DNA of 64,000 nucleotides from the NCBI RefSeq assembly GCF_004340665.1, contig NZ_SLWO01000009.1, positions 124,001-188,000 of the forward strand, read 5' to 3'. Below the pieces are notes generated by a model. It was given only the letters and a program-made list of their open reading frames with translations. It did not search any database and had not been told where the DNA came from. Source of the stretch: Pedobacter psychrotolerans. GTDB taxonomy: Bacteria; Bacteroidota; Bacteroidia; Sphingobacteriales; Sphingobacteriaceae. Positions 1-9,463 of this stretch are shown piece by piece (the stretch's first letter is position 1; every line of letters starts with the position of its first letter). The position numbers were made by a program, and so were the translations under genes.

Positions 1-44
1 TCAAGAAAATATTCCTGACCAACAAAAAAATAATAAATATAACC

Positions 45-1208
45 ATGAAACCGCTTGAAGATTATTTAATTATCGATTTCAGTCAGTTCCTTTCAGGACC
101 GTCTGCAAGCTTGCGTTTAGCCGATATGGGTGCCCGTGTCATCAAAATTGAACGTTCAGGTATCGGCGATATTTGCCGTACACTTTACACCTCCAACCTG
201 ATTATGAATGGCGAATCGTCTGTTTTTCATGCCATCAATAGAAATAAAGAAAGTTTTGAAGTCGATTTAAAGAACGAGGCAGATTGTGAAATGGTTCGCG
301 AGCTGCTTAAAAAAGCAGATGTAATGATCCATAACTTTCGTCCGGGTGTGATGGAGCGCTTAGGTTTTGATTATCAATCGGTAATCGCATTAAATCCCAC
401 CATAATTTATGGCGAAATATCTGGCTACGGAACGGAAGGCGAATGGCGAAACAAACCTGGTCAGGATTTGCTTTTACAATCGGTTACTGGTTTAACATCT
501 CTTACCGGCAATGCCGACAGCGGACCAGTGGCAATGGGATTATCTATTGTAGATATGCTGGCAGGTGCCCATTTAGCACAAGGTTTATTGGCCTGTCTTT
601 ACCGCAAGGCGATCAAAAATGAAGGTGGTTTTGTGCAGGTAAGCATGATGGAATCGGCTTATGATTTCCAGTTTGAAACGATCACAACTTTTATGAATGA
701 TGGGGGAGAATTGCCTCAACGATCAGAAAAGAATAATGCAAATGCTTATCTGGGTGCACCTTATGGGATTTATCAAACCGAAAATGGATACCTGGCATTG
801 GCGATGGGTTCTATTCCACAGCTCGGTAATTTGCTGGGATGCGATAAACTTTTGGATTATGAAGCGATCGAAGAAGCATTCGACAAACGGGATGAGATTA
901 AAGCAATTTTAGCAGATCACTTAAGCACAGAAACAACAGAAACATGGCTTTCAAGGCTAGAACCTGCAGATATTTGGTGTGCAGATGTGTTAAATTGGAA
1001 TGCATTAATGGATCATGATGGCTTCAAAGTGTTGAATATGATTCAGGAAGTGGAGATGATTGATGGTTATCGATATAAAACTACCAGATGTCCGATTCGG
1101 ATTGATGGAGAATTATTAACTTCGACAAAAGGTTCTCCAAAACTGGGCCAGGACAACGAGCGCATTATAAAAGAATTTATTACACAGAAAACTACTGCAA
1201 ATGTCTAA
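45..1208 (+). CDS. CaiB/BaiF family CoA-transferase
   Basis: Predicted class III CoA-transferase of 387 aa, the usual length for the family, moving CoA between carboxylic acids in the cytoplasm. The N-terminus ([29 protein letters not shown]) is the typical start of the fold. [13 protein letters not shown] near residue 139 carries the Asp expected to act as nucleophile in the family. No signal peptide. Its stop overlaps the start of the next gene by 8 bp, so the two are probably translationally coupled. It heads a run with a solute-binding-protein homologue, a Gfo/Idh/MocA oxidoreductase and a MaoC hydratase, which suggests activation of a sugar-derived acid. The substrate cannot be read from the sequence. 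The operon may begin upstream of the window. Confidence 0.88.
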   Translation: MKPLEDYLIIDFSQFLSGPSASLRLADMGARVIKIERSGIGDICRTLYTSNLIMNGESSVFHAINRNKESFEVDLKNEADCEMVRELLKKADVMIHNFRPGVMERLGFDYQSVIALNPTIIYGEISGYGTEGEWRNKPGQDLLLQSVTGLTSLTGNADSGPVAMGLSIVDMLAGAHLAQGLLACLYRKAIKNEGGFVQVSMMESAYDFQFETITTFMNDGGELPQRSEKNNANAYLGAPYGIYQTENGYLALAMGSIPQLGNLLGCDKLLDYEAIEEAFDKRDEIKAILADHLSTETTETWLSRLEPADIWCADVLNWNALMDHDGFKVLNMIQEVEMIDGYRYKTTRCPIRIDGELLTSTKGSPKLGQDNERIIKEFITQKTTANV

Positions 1209-2436
1209 CCAAGCCGATACTTTTAGAATAGCTGTACGTAAATTCGGTCCTTTTGAAACTGCGATGCAGAAATTCTGGGATCAATACTGTGCAATTTCCG
1301 GCTGTGATCTGAAATTAGAAATGGTTATCATGGATTTGCATGAACTTTACGAGAGCACTATTACCCATAAAGGTTTAGCAAATGGCGATTTTGATATTGC
1401 CCATATCAATACCGATTGGGTTTACGAAGGATATTTGAACAATGCTTTCGAATTACTCAATCCCTATATCAATACTAAAAAGCCCGTAGATTTTCCAAAT
1501 GGATGGAGTAAATCGCTTTTATCGCTGCAACGTTTCGGATGGGAAGTGGTCGGTTTACCATTTCACGATGGACCAGAATGCTTGATCTATAGAACAGATT
1601 TGTTCGAAAGTGAGACTGAAAAAGCCAACTATTTACAGCAATTCGGAAAAGCCCTGGAAGTACCCAAAACATGGGAAGATTTTCATCAGGTAGCACATTT
1701 TTTCAATCGCCCTGCAGATCATTTGTACGGAAGTATTTTTGCCTGTTATCCCGATGGACATAATACCGTTTTTGATTTTTGCCTACAACTTTGGACAAGA
1801 GGAGGTACCCTGGTTGATCAATCAGGGAATATTCAGATTCATTCGCAAGCTGCTGTAGATGGATTAGATTTTTACCGGATTATGGTAAATGATGAAACTG
1901 CTGTTCACCCAAAATCTGCAGCGTTCGACTCTGTTCTGGCAGGAATTGCTTTCTCACAGGGCGAAGCCGCTATGATGATTAACTGGTTTGGTTTTGCTGC
2001 GATGTGTGAGGTGGATGCAAATTCTAAAGTTAAAGGTAATGTTGGTGTGGAATTATTGCCTGCAACTATCGGAAAAGAATCAGCCTCTTTAAATGTTTAT
2101 TGGCTTTATACCATTGCTAAAGGAAGTAAAAACAAAAATCTGGCTTATGATTTTTTGAGGTTCGTCACCGACGTTGAGCAAGATAAACGGCTTACATTCG
2201 AAGGCGGAATCGGGTGCCGGATCTCTACCTGGAAGGATGCGGAGGTGAATGAAATTATTCCCTATTACCACAAGTTAGAACAATTACACGAGGTGGCCAA
2301 TATGCTTCCTCAACATAAAAACTGGACTTTAATTGCTAAAGTAATTGATGAAATGGTTTTGAAGGCGATCAATACTGACGAGGAATCTTCGGTCTTAATT
2401 GAACAGGCGCAAAATCAAATTAATAAATTGAATTAA
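1201..2436 (+). CDS. ABC sugar-binding-protein homologue without signal peptide
   Basis: 411 aa with the fold signature of family 1 extracellular solute-binding proteins: an [15 protein letters not shown] segment, a [11 protein letters not shown] helix, a [15 protein letters not shown] region and a C-terminal helical tail. The protein starts [12 protein letters not shown], with no signal peptide, lipobox or membrane segment, so it is predicted to stay in the cytoplasm. No ABC permease or ATPase is encoded nearby. ATG at 1201 lies inside the last codons of the CoA-transferase gene and the next gene starts directly after its stop, so it sits in the middle of a coupled operon. It may bind or present a sugar acid to its neighbours, or have acquired a catalytic role. 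The family call is secure; the function is unknown. Confidence 0.8.
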   Translation: MSNQADTFRIAVRKFGPFETAMQKFWDQYCAISGCDLKLEMVIMDLHELYESTITHKGLANGDFDIAHINTDWVYEGYLNNAFELLNPYINTKKPVDFPNGWSKSLLSLQRFGWEVVGLPFHDGPECLIYRTDLFESETEKANYLQQFGKALEVPKTWEDFHQVAHFFNRPADHLYGSIFACYPDGHNTVFDFCLQLWTRGGTLVDQSGNIQIHSQAAVDGLDFYRIMVNDETAVHPKSAAFDSVLAGIAFSQGEAAMMINWFGFAAMCEVDANSKVKGNVGVELLPATIGKESASLNVYWLYTIAKGSKNKNLAYDFLRFVTDVEQDKRLTFEGGIGCRISTWKDAEVNEIIPYYHKLEQLHEVANMLPQHKNWTLIAKVIDEMVLKAINTDEESSVLIEQAQNQINKLN

Positions 2437-3510
2437 ATGAGTATTGAAATTAAATATCAACCAGCATTACCCGAAACTAAGCAGCCCATCATCATCATTG
2501 GGGCGGGTGGAATTGTAGCTGATGCACATCTTCCGGCTTACAAAATTGCTGGTTTTGATGTTTTTGGGATTGTAAACAGAACCAAAGAGCGGGCGCAAAA
2601 ACTGGCTGATGCTTTTGGCATTCCAAATGTGTTTAATACTGTTGCAGAAGCAGTGGCAGCAGCACCTCAGCATACGGTATATGACTTGACCATCATGCCA
2701 GAGCAATACCTGGAAACCTTAAAACAGTTGCCCGATGGAAGCGCAGTGTTGATTCAAAAGCCAATGGGCGATGATTTTGCACAAGCAAATGAAATTCTGG
2801 AACTATGCAGAACAAAGAATTTAAAGGCTGCAATTAATTTTCAATTGCGATTTGCACCCTTTGTAAGTGCAGCAAGATTTCTGATCGAGAGCGGCTCGAT
2901 TGGTGAGCTATATGATATGGAAGTTCGTGTCACGATTAAAACACCATGGGAGATATTTCCACATGTGATGATTCATCCGCGTTTGGAAATACAATACCAT
3001 AGCATTCATTATGTTGATCTTATTCGTTCATTTTTAGGAAATCCACAAACAGTATTGGCGAAGACCTTGAAGCATCCTGCAAAGGCGCTATCTTCATCCC
3101 GGTCTACCATTTTGATGGATTATGGCGACACGATGCATGCTGTAATCAACACCAATCACGATCATGATTTTGGTCCGGATCATCAGGAAAGTTATATCAA
3201 ATGGGAGGGAACAAAAGGTGCAATTGTAGCAAAAATTGGCTTACTAATGGATTATCCTCATGGCGTGCCTGATGTTTTTGAATACTGTATCGTAGAAGAT
3301 GGAAAAACACCGGAATGGCAAACGGTTAAATTAGAGGGTTCATGGTTTCCTGAAGCTTTTATTGGCACAATGGCGAACTTAATGCGATATAACGAAGGCT
3401 CGACTGCTATTTTAAATACCGATGTTGAAGATGTGATACAAACCATGGCGGTTGTAGAAAGCGCCTATCAATCGAGTGATATTGGAGGGGTAAAGGTTAA
3501 TCATGAATAG
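2437..3510 (+). CDS. Gfo/Idh/MocA family oxidoreductase
   Basis: 357 aa NAD(P)-dependent oxidoreductase. The Rossmann start IIIGAGGIVADAHLPAY (residues about 18-35) gives the dinucleotide-binding loop, and the C-terminal half contains the mixed-sheet substrate domain with HSIHYVDLIRSFLG. The usual Glu-Lys-Pro motif reads QKP here (VLIQKPMGD), so Lys is kept but Glu is replaced by Gln. The gene starts at the base after the upstream stop, indicating tight coupling. Family members oxidise hydroxyls of sugars, inositols or sugar acids. With the CoA-transferase and MaoC hydratase nearby, a cyclic or acidic sugar intermediate is the likely substrate, but this is inference. Confidence 0.88.
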   Translation: MSIEIKYQPALPETKQPIIIIGAGGIVADAHLPAYKIAGFDVFGIVNRTKERAQKLADAFGIPNVFNTVAEAVAAAPQHTVYDLTIMPEQYLETLKQLPDGSAVLIQKPMGDDFAQANEILELCRTKNLKAAINFQLRFAPFVSAARFLIESGSIGELYDMEVRVTIKTPWEIFPHVMIHPRLEIQYHSIHYVDLIRSFLGNPQTVLAKTLKHPAKALSSSRSTILMDYGDTMHAVINTNHDHDFGPDHQESYIKWEGTKGAIVAKIGLLMDYPHGVPDVFEYCIVEDGKTPEWQTVKLEGSWFPEAFIGTMANLMRYNEGSTAILNTDVEDVIQTMAVVESAYQSSDIGGVKVNHE

Positions 3511-3516
3511 AAAAAT

Positions 3517-3602
3517 CGTCATTGCGAGGAGGAACGACGAAGCAATCTGTTTATAAGAGGGATTGCTTCGTTTCGAAGAAGAATCGAAAACTCGCAATGA
3601 CG
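3517..3602. repeat. Interspersed palindrome (CGTCATTGCGAG type)
   Basis: Imperfect inverted repeat between the oxidoreductase and MaoC genes. The left arm starts CGTCATTGCGAG and runs to GAAGCAATC; the right arm starts GATTGCTTCG and ends CTCGCAATGACG. Transcribed, it would form a long hairpin. Related arms occur at about 18343-18391 and 18458-18490, and a partial one near 9329. It may act as an attenuator or RNA stabiliser between genes, but this is not shown. Confidence 0.7.
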
Positions 3603-3625
3603 GAATTATAATTAAAAAAAATAAA

Positions 3626-4069
3626 ATGTATTTCAAATCAACATTTTTTGAAGATTATCAATTGGAAGATAAACGGGTAACCTTAGGTCGCACCATTACC
3701 GAAACCGATTTTGTGGTTCATGCAGGTCATACGGGCGATTTCTTTCCGCACCACATGGATGCAGAATGGTGTGCCACCCAACCCTTCAAACAACGAATTG
3801 CTCATGGAACGATGATTTTTAGCATCGGCATTGGACTAACCGCATCAGAAATTAATCCTGAAGCGATGTCTAAGGGTTATGATAAACTGCGTTTTGTAAA
3901 ACCTGTTTTTATCGGCGATACCATTCATTCGGAAATTACAATATCAGAAAAAGGAGAGAGCAAAAGACCAGAATACGGAACCGTAACAGAACACGTCGAA
4001 ATTATTAACCAGTATGGAGAAGTTGTTTTAGTCTGCGACCATCTCCTGGTAGTTAAAAAAGTTCATTAG
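3626..4069 (+). CDS. MaoC family dehydratase (hotdog fold)
   Basis: 147 aa from ATG 3626. The reading frame extends upstream to 3563, but that part lies inside the palindromic repeat, and [14 protein letters not shown] is the normal N-terminus, so 3626 is preferred. The MaoC/R-specific enoyl-CoA hydratase motif is clear: [10 protein letters not shown] followed by FKQRIAHG, giving the Asp/His pair used for hydration in this family. A single hotdog domain of the usual size. It probably hydrates or dehydrates a CoA thioester made by the upstream CoA-transferase. Family assignment is strong; the pathway is inferred. Confidence 0.86.
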   Translation: MYFKSTFFEDYQLEDKRVTLGRTITETDFVVHAGHTGDFFPHHMDAEWCATQPFKQRIAHGTMIFSIGIGLTASEINPEAMSKGYDKLRFVKPVFIGDTIHSEITISEKGESKRPEYGTVTEHVEIINQYGEVVLVCDHLLVVKKVH

Positions 4070-4272
4070 TTCAATGGTCAATAGTTCATTGGTCTGGATG
4101 CCTATAGCGATAGTTTTAATAAAATAATTGTTATACTTAATATATAACTAACCAATCGGAATGAACTACTGACGAAAGAACGACTAGGCAACTGGTCTGA
4201 ACTAATGACCAATGACTAATGACCAATGACTAATGAACCAATGACCAATAAACCAAAAAAAAACCAAATATA
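4070..4272. repeat. Low-complexity leader with ACTAATGACCA repeats
   Basis: 203-bp spacer before the fucP-like gene. Its first part reads TTCATTAGTTCAATGGTCAATAG, and its last part (about 4199-4255) is a run of ACTAATGACCAATG-type units. No gene is visible. Similar short-word leaders occur before the SDR (13643-13806) and zinc dehydrogenase (14596-14719) genes. Confidence 0.6.
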
Positions 4273-5565
4273 ATGAACCACAACACACATCCAGAAATCA
4301 TAACAGAGGGCGATCCCTCATCCGGAAAAAAGTATTTATTGCCATTTATTCTCGTAGTGAGTCTGTTTTTCCTTTGGGGAATGGCGCACAACCTCGATTC
4401 TATATTAATTCCACATTTAAAGAAAGCGTGTAATTTAAATAACCAACAATCTACGTTGATTGATACCTCCGTGTTCTTCGCTTACTTCATCATGGCGATT
4501 CCGGCTGGAATTATCTTGAAGAAATGGGGTTACAAAGCCACAATGATTGCAGGTTTATTAGCCTTTGCTTTTGGCGCATTTTTATTTGTTCCTGCCGCAA
4601 ACAACCTATCGTATGCTACATTTTTGATTGCACTTTTTATCATTGGTTGTGGTTTAACCATGCTCGAAACTTCTGCAAACCCTTATGCAGCAATCCTTGG
4701 CGATCCGGCGAAAGCCACAAGCAGATTAAATTTAGCCGCTTCATTTAATGGATTAGCCGCTATGGTTGCGCCTGTAATTGGTGGCTTGTTCATTCTTTCT
4801 GGCAAATCGCATACTAAAGAAGAATTGGCAGCAATGACTGAATCGAGCAGAAACAGTTATTTTCTGGAAGAAGCCGCATCAGTAAAAACGCCTTACATTA
4901 CATTGGGTATTATTTTGTTGGTTATCGCAGTGATCTTTTACTTTATTCACCTGCCGGAGATTAAAACGAAAAGCGTAGATGGGGAGGCAAAAGGTAGTTT
5001 CTTTGGTGCATTACGCCATAAACATTTAAGATGGGCGGTAGTTGCGCAGTTTTTCTATGTTGGTGCACAGGTTTGTGTAACGAGCTTTTTTATCAGAATG
5101 GCGCAGCAAGGTGGTGGATTTGATGAAAAAACAGCGGCCTCATATCTAGCCATCTATGGATTTTTATTCACCGCTGGGCGTTTCGCCGGAACGGCCTTAC
5201 TCCAATTTATAGCTTCAAATAAGTTATTAGCCATTTATGCGGTTATTTCTGTTTTACTATGCTTAGTGGCAATATTAGGACAAGGTTCTTATGTAGTTTA
5301 TGCTTTAGGAGCTATCGGCTTTTTTATGTCAATCATGTTCCCAACCATCTTCGCATTAGGAATTGAAGGCATTGGGGAAGATACCAAACCTGGTTCCTCC
5401 TGGTTAATCATGTCAATTGTTGGCGGTGCTATTTTACCATTTGGCATGGGAACGATGATTGACCAGTATGGCGATAATATTCAGATCGGATATAGCATTC
5501 CTTTGGTATGTTTTATCATCGTTCTTTACTTCGCACTAAGAGGATATAAAGTGGCGCATAAATAA
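4273..5565 (+). CDS. FucP-type sugar:H+ symporter (MFS)
   Basis: 430 aa, about 12 hydrophobic segments, of the fucose/glucose permease branch of the major facilitator superfamily. Diagnostic stretches are FFLWGMAHNLDSILIPHLKK, FIIGCGLTMLETSANPYAA and FPTIFALGIEGIGE, all typical of FucP-like symporters in Bacteroidota. It would move a monosaccharide (L-fucose, L-rhamnose or similar) across the inner membrane with protons. It lies between the acid-metabolism genes and three secreted hydrolases, fitting uptake of the released sugar. The exact sugar is not determinable, so no symbol is given. Confidence 0.9.
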   Translation: MNHNTHPEIITEGDPSSGKKYLLPFILVVSLFFLWGMAHNLDSILIPHLKKACNLNNQQSTLIDTSVFFAYFIMAIPAGIILKKWGYKATMIAGLLAFAFGAFLFVPAANNLSYATFLIALFIIGCGLTMLETSANPYAAILGDPAKATSRLNLAASFNGLAAMVAPVIGGLFILSGKSHTKEELAAMTESSRNSYFLEEAASVKTPYITLGIILLVIAVIFYFIHLPEIKTKSVDGEAKGSFFGALRHKHLRWAVVAQFFYVGAQVCVTSFFIRMAQQGGGFDEKTAASYLAIYGFLFTAGRFAGTALLQFIASNKLLAIYAVISVLLCLVAILGQGSYVVYALGAIGFFMSIMFPTIFALGIEGIGEDTKPGSSWLIMSIVGGAILPFGMGTMIDQYGDNIQIGYSIPLVCFIIVLYFALRGYKVAHK

Positions 5566-5627
5566 ATTAATAGTAATTGCGCGGAGGACGATAAAACCAA
5601 CCCTCTCAATGACGAAAAAAAATCAAA

Positions 5628-8600
5628 ATGAAACCAACGTTTAGTAAAATCTTCTTGTTCTTTCTGCTTTGCGCTTTTAGCTTTAAGCTTAATGCACAAC
5701 AAAACGAAAATGCAAAGCCTTGGGTATTTTGGTATTGGGTAAAGGGTGCGGTTTCTAAAGCCGGCATTACAGCAGATTTAGAAGCCATGAAAACCAACGG
5801 AATTGGCGGAGCATATTTGATGAGTATTCAGGGGCCAGATAAAACACCAATTTACACACCTCCTGTAGTTCAGCTTACGCCAGAATGGTGGCAAATGGTG
5901 GAGTTTGCGATGAATGAAGCTAAGCGTTTAGGCTTGAAGCTCGGCATGCACGTAAGCGATGGTTTTGCGCTTGCTGGTGGTCCTTGGATTACACCCGAAT
6001 TGTCTATGCAAAAAGTGGTTTGGTCAAAGATAAGTATCAGTAGCAAAGTACTTAAAATTATTCTACCTCAACCAGAACATAAAGAAAATTATTATCGGGA
6101 TATTGCAGTTTATGCCTATCCATCGCCACCTGGCGAAAGCATCACTACACGTACCGTAATTCCAAAAATCACGGCAAGCAATGGTGCTGATGCGACAGGT
6201 TTGGTTCAGCCAGGAAATAAGAAAAACTTCGGTTCAAATGAGCCATGCTATGTTCAATATGAATTTGAAAAGCCTTTCACTTGCAGAACAGTAACCATAA
6301 AAGTTAGCGGAAATAATTATCAGGCCCAACGTTTAGCCATCAAAGTGAGCAATGATGGAAAAACTTATCGCTCCATTGGACGTTTAGAAGCACCACGTCA
6401 CGGTTGGCAAGATACAGATGAAGATGTTACGCATTCCATCGAGCCAACAACTGCCAGATTCTTCAGGTTTATTTATGATAAAAAAGGCGCTGAACCTGGT
6501 GCAGAAGATTTAGACGCAGCAAAGTGGAAACCATCTTTAAAATTAGTAAACCTGGAAATATCCTCAGAAGCAAGAATCAATCAATTTGAAGGTAAGAATG
6601 GCTCCGTTTGGCGGGTAAGTAAAAGAAGTACCGAACAGCAAATCACTCCGGAATTATGTGTTCCGCTGAATAAAGTCATTAACCTAACGGATAAATTAAA
6701 TCCTGATGGAACATTAAATTGGAAAGCACCAGAAGGAAACTGGACGATTTTAAGGGTAGGACATACTTCTACAGGGCATACGAATGCTACAGGTGGCGGC
6801 GGAATAGGTTTAGAATGTGATAAATTTAATCCTGAAGCTGTTAAATTGCAGTTTGATAGCTGGTACGGCGAAGCATTGAAGCATGGTGGGCAAGAAATTG
6901 TTCAGAAAGTATTAAGTGTTTTTCACGTAGATAGCTGGGAATGTGGCAGCCAGAATTGGTCGCCAGTGTTTAAAGACGAGTTTTTAAAGCGCAGGGGATA
7001 CGATTTAACGCCTTATTTACCCATCATGACGGGTTTGCCTTTGGAAAGTGCAAAGGTATCTGAAGATTTTTTATATGATGTAAGAAAAACAATCTCCGAC
7101 TTAGTAGTTGATCAGTTTTATAAAACACTCGCTGGATTGGCAAAAGCGAAGGGTGTTACGTTCACTGCGGAAAGCATTGCACCCACGATGATGAGCGATG
7201 GTTTAATGCATTATAAAACCGTTGATGTACCGATGGGCGAATTCTGGTTAAATAGCCCAACACATGATAAACCAAATGATATGCTCGATGCCATTTCTGG
7301 TGCACATATCTACGGCAAAAATATCATTCAGGCAGAGGCTTTTACCACGGTTCGGATGGATTGGAATGAAAGTCCGGGGAATATGAAAACCTTGCAGGAT
7401 CGGAATTATGCACTTGGCATTAATAAACTGGTTTATCATGTTTTTACACATAACCCCTGGATTGATCGAAAGCCTGGAATGACATTAGATGGCGTAGGCT
7501 TGTATTTTCAGCGCAATCAAACCTGGTGGAAACAGGGGAAGGCTTGGATAGAATACGCAGAACGCACTCAAAATTTACTCCAACAGGGCAAACCAGTTGT
7601 CGATATCGCCGTTTTTACGGGTGAAGAATTACCTCGCCGTTCAGTTTTACCCGATCGTTTGGTAGAAACCTTGCCAGGTATTTTTGGGCAAGACATAGTT
7701 GAGTCTGAGCAGAAGCGTTTAGCAAATGTTGGTGAGCCATTGCGGCAGATTCCTGCAGGTGTAACGCATTCAGCAAACATGGCTGACCCGGGAAATTGGG
7801 TGAATCCACTTCGGGGTTATGCTTATGATAGTTTCAATCCGGATGTGTTGAGCACAGCCACTGTAAAAAATGGTGATGTGGTTTTTGAAAGTGGCGCTAC
7901 CTACAAGATTTTGGTTTTTACTGGTGCGCTAAAGTTAAATCCAAACCATCAATACATCAGTTATGAAACAGTAAAAAAGCTTGCTGATTTAATTAAAGCA
8001 GGAGCTAAAGTGATCATAGCAGATAAACCACTATATCAATCTGGCTTAAAGCAAGTTGATCAGGTTATTTTTGATAATTTAGTGGAAGAGATTTGGGGTG
8101 GAAACTTCGATTCATTTAAAAGTGGTGGGAAACCTATTTATCTCAAGAAACTGGGTTTAGGACATGTTTTTAGGGCGCCATTTGAAGGAAATGATTTTAC
8201 CAGTTTGGGTTTGGAAAAGGATTTAGATATAGTTGAAATCCCATCAGTGCCTAGTTCTACAATTCTACCGTCCAGGCAGATAACTTTCGCACATAGAAAA
8301 GACACTAGTTCAGATGTTTACTTTATATCAAATCAAGCGAACCAGGATCGTGAATTTAATTTTTCCTTCAGGATTAGTGGCAGAATTCCTCAAATCTATA
8401 ATGCAATAACCAACGATACGTTAGCGCTTAAAAGTTGGTCGATTAAAGACGGCAAAACTAATTTTAATTTGAGATTGCCAGCAAACGGTTCAACTCTCGT
8501 GATTTTTAAAGAAAAGACAAATTTAACTCAATTAAACCTTGGCGCTAATTCAAGTATATTCAAGCGTGTGCTTGATATTTCTAAAAACTGGCAGGCTAAA

Positions 8601-9044
8601 TTCGATACCAATTACGCTGGCCCGTCAAAGCCGGTAATTTTTAAAGAACTAACCGATTGGACAAAAAATGCGGATAGCTTGGTGAAATACTATTCCGGAA
8701 CAGCTGTTTACACCAGAAACTTTAGTTTCAAAGGAAATACAAATGAAAAAATCTGGATTGATTTAGGTGAATTTTCTAGCATTGCTGAAGTGAAAATTAA
8801 TGGTATAGATTGCGGCACCTTATGGACGGCTCCGCATCGCCTTGAAATTAGTAAAGCCATTAAAAGAGGCGAAAATGAAATTATTATAGAAGTGACAAAC
8901 ACCTGGGCTAATCGTTTAATTGGAGATGGTAAATTACCAGAAAATAAAAGACTTACCAAAACTACTGCTCCGTTCCGCTTAGCAGATAAACCTTTAAATC
9001 CTGCCGGATTATTGGGGCCAGTAGTGATACAAGTTGAAGAGTAA
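5628..9044 (+). CDS. GH106-like alpha-L-rhamnosidase, secreted
   Basis: 1138 aa with an N-terminal signal peptide (FLFFLLCAFSFKLNAQ). The mature N-terminus PWVFWYWVKGAVSK followed by NGIGGAYLMS is characteristic of glycoside hydrolase family 106. An F5/8-like beta-sandwich seems inserted at about residues 200-310, and a GH2-like sugar-binding sandwich ends the protein (IWIDLGEFSSIAEVKING, NEIIIEVTNTWANRLIGDG). Family members release L-rhamnose from pectin (RG-I/RG-II) and other glycans in the periplasm. The 62-bp gap after the permease suggests co-transcription. The family call is good; rhamnose specificity comes from family knowledge. Confidence 0.85.
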   Translation: MKPTFSKIFLFFLLCAFSFKLNAQQNENAKPWVFWYWVKGAVSKAGITADLEAMKTNGIGGAYLMSIQGPDKTPIYTPPVVQLTPEWWQMVEFAMNEAKRLGLKLGMHVSDGFALAGGPWITPELSMQKVVWSKISISSKVLKIILPQPEHKENYYRDIAVYAYPSPPGESITTRTVIPKITASNGADATGLVQPGNKKNFGSNEPCYVQYEFEKPFTCRTVTIKVSGNNYQAQRLAIKVSNDGKTYRSIGRLEAPRHGWQDTDEDVTHSIEPTTARFFRFIYDKKGAEPGAEDLDAAKWKPSLKLVNLEISSEARINQFEGKNGSVWRVSKRSTEQQITPELCVPLNKVINLTDKLNPDGTLNWKAPEGNWTILRVGHTSTGHTNATGGGGIGLECDKFNPEAVKLQFDSWYGEALKHGGQEIVQKVLSVFHVDSWECGSQNWSPVFKDEFLKRRGYDLTPYLPIMTGLPLESAKVSEDFLYDVRKTISDLVVDQFYKTLAGLAKAKGVTFTAESIAPTMMSDGLMHYKTVDVPMGEFWLNSPTHDKPNDMLDAISGAHIYGKNIIQAEAFTTVRMDWNESPGNMKTLQDRNYALGINKLVYHVFTHNPWIDRKPGMTLDGVGLYFQRNQTWWKQGKAWIEYAERTQNLLQQGKPVVDIAVFTGEELPRRSVLPDRLVETLPGIFGQDIVESEQKRLANVGEPLRQIPAGVTHSANMADPGNWVNPLRGYAYDSFNPDVLSTATVKNGDVVFESGATYKILVFTGALKLNPNHQYISYETVKKLADLIKAGAKVIIADKPLYQSGLKQVDQVIFDNLVEEIWGGNFDSFKSGGKPIYLKKLGLGHVFRAPFEGNDFTSLGLEKDLDIVEIPSVPSSTILPSRQITFAHRKDTSSDVYFISNQANQDREFNFSFRISGRIPQIYNAITNDTLALKSWSIKDGKTNFNLRLPANGSTLVIFKEKTNLTQLNLGANSSIFKRVLDISKNWQAKFDTNYAGPSKPVIFKELTDWTKNADSLVKYYSGTAVYTRNFSFKGNTNEKIWIDLGEFSSIAEVKINGIDCGTLWTAPHRLEISKAIKRGENEIIIEVTNTWANRLIGDGKLPENKRLTKTTAPFRLADKPLNPAGLLGPVVIQVEE

Positions 9045-9463
9045 ATAAGAATTTAATATGTCAAATAAATGAAAAAGATAATCGTATTGAATACTGGTTT
9101 TAATTCAAACTATGGTCTACGCTCAACAATTTTCAATTTAAAAATTAATATAATGATAAAAAAGCTACCTCATGCGACCGAGAATTTTGTCCTTCATACT
9201 TTACGACTTCAGATATGCGCAGATCGTTTTAAAGTAGCCACCGAAACCATAGTTTCAAATATGTAGGTAATTTATAACGATCTTCGGAGATGTCTGTCTG
9301 GTTGCCGGTAAGTAGGTAAATAAATAATCGTTATTGCGAGGCATTTATGATATAGAACTATGAGGGGAATTCTCCTCTTTTGTAGGGGTGCCTGAAAGGC
9401 GGGGTGTTATAGACTCCATATAAAAAATAAGCCAGCATGAAATTGGATTTCAGCTGTTAGCAA
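9045..9463. other. Intergenic region, no convincing gene
   Basis: 419 bp between the GH106-like and acetylesterase genes. A 65-codon open frame (9069-9266) has no domain, signal peptide or coding look and is not called. The region holds a TTATTGCGAGGC remnant of the interspersed palindrome near 9331 and a GGGGTGCCTGAAAGGC stretch around 9385. The 12 bases at 9320-9331 equal the left half of the araB operator, but no second half follows. Confidence 0.5.

Noticed and set aside
1201-2436. ABC sugar importer component
   Set aside because: It has no signal peptide or lipobox and no permease or ATPase partners in the window, so a standard importer role is not supported.
9069-9266. A 65-codon plus-strand frame after the rhamnosidase gene
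   Set aside because: No domain, signal peptide or conserved-looking sequence; the surroundings are repeat-derived spacer.
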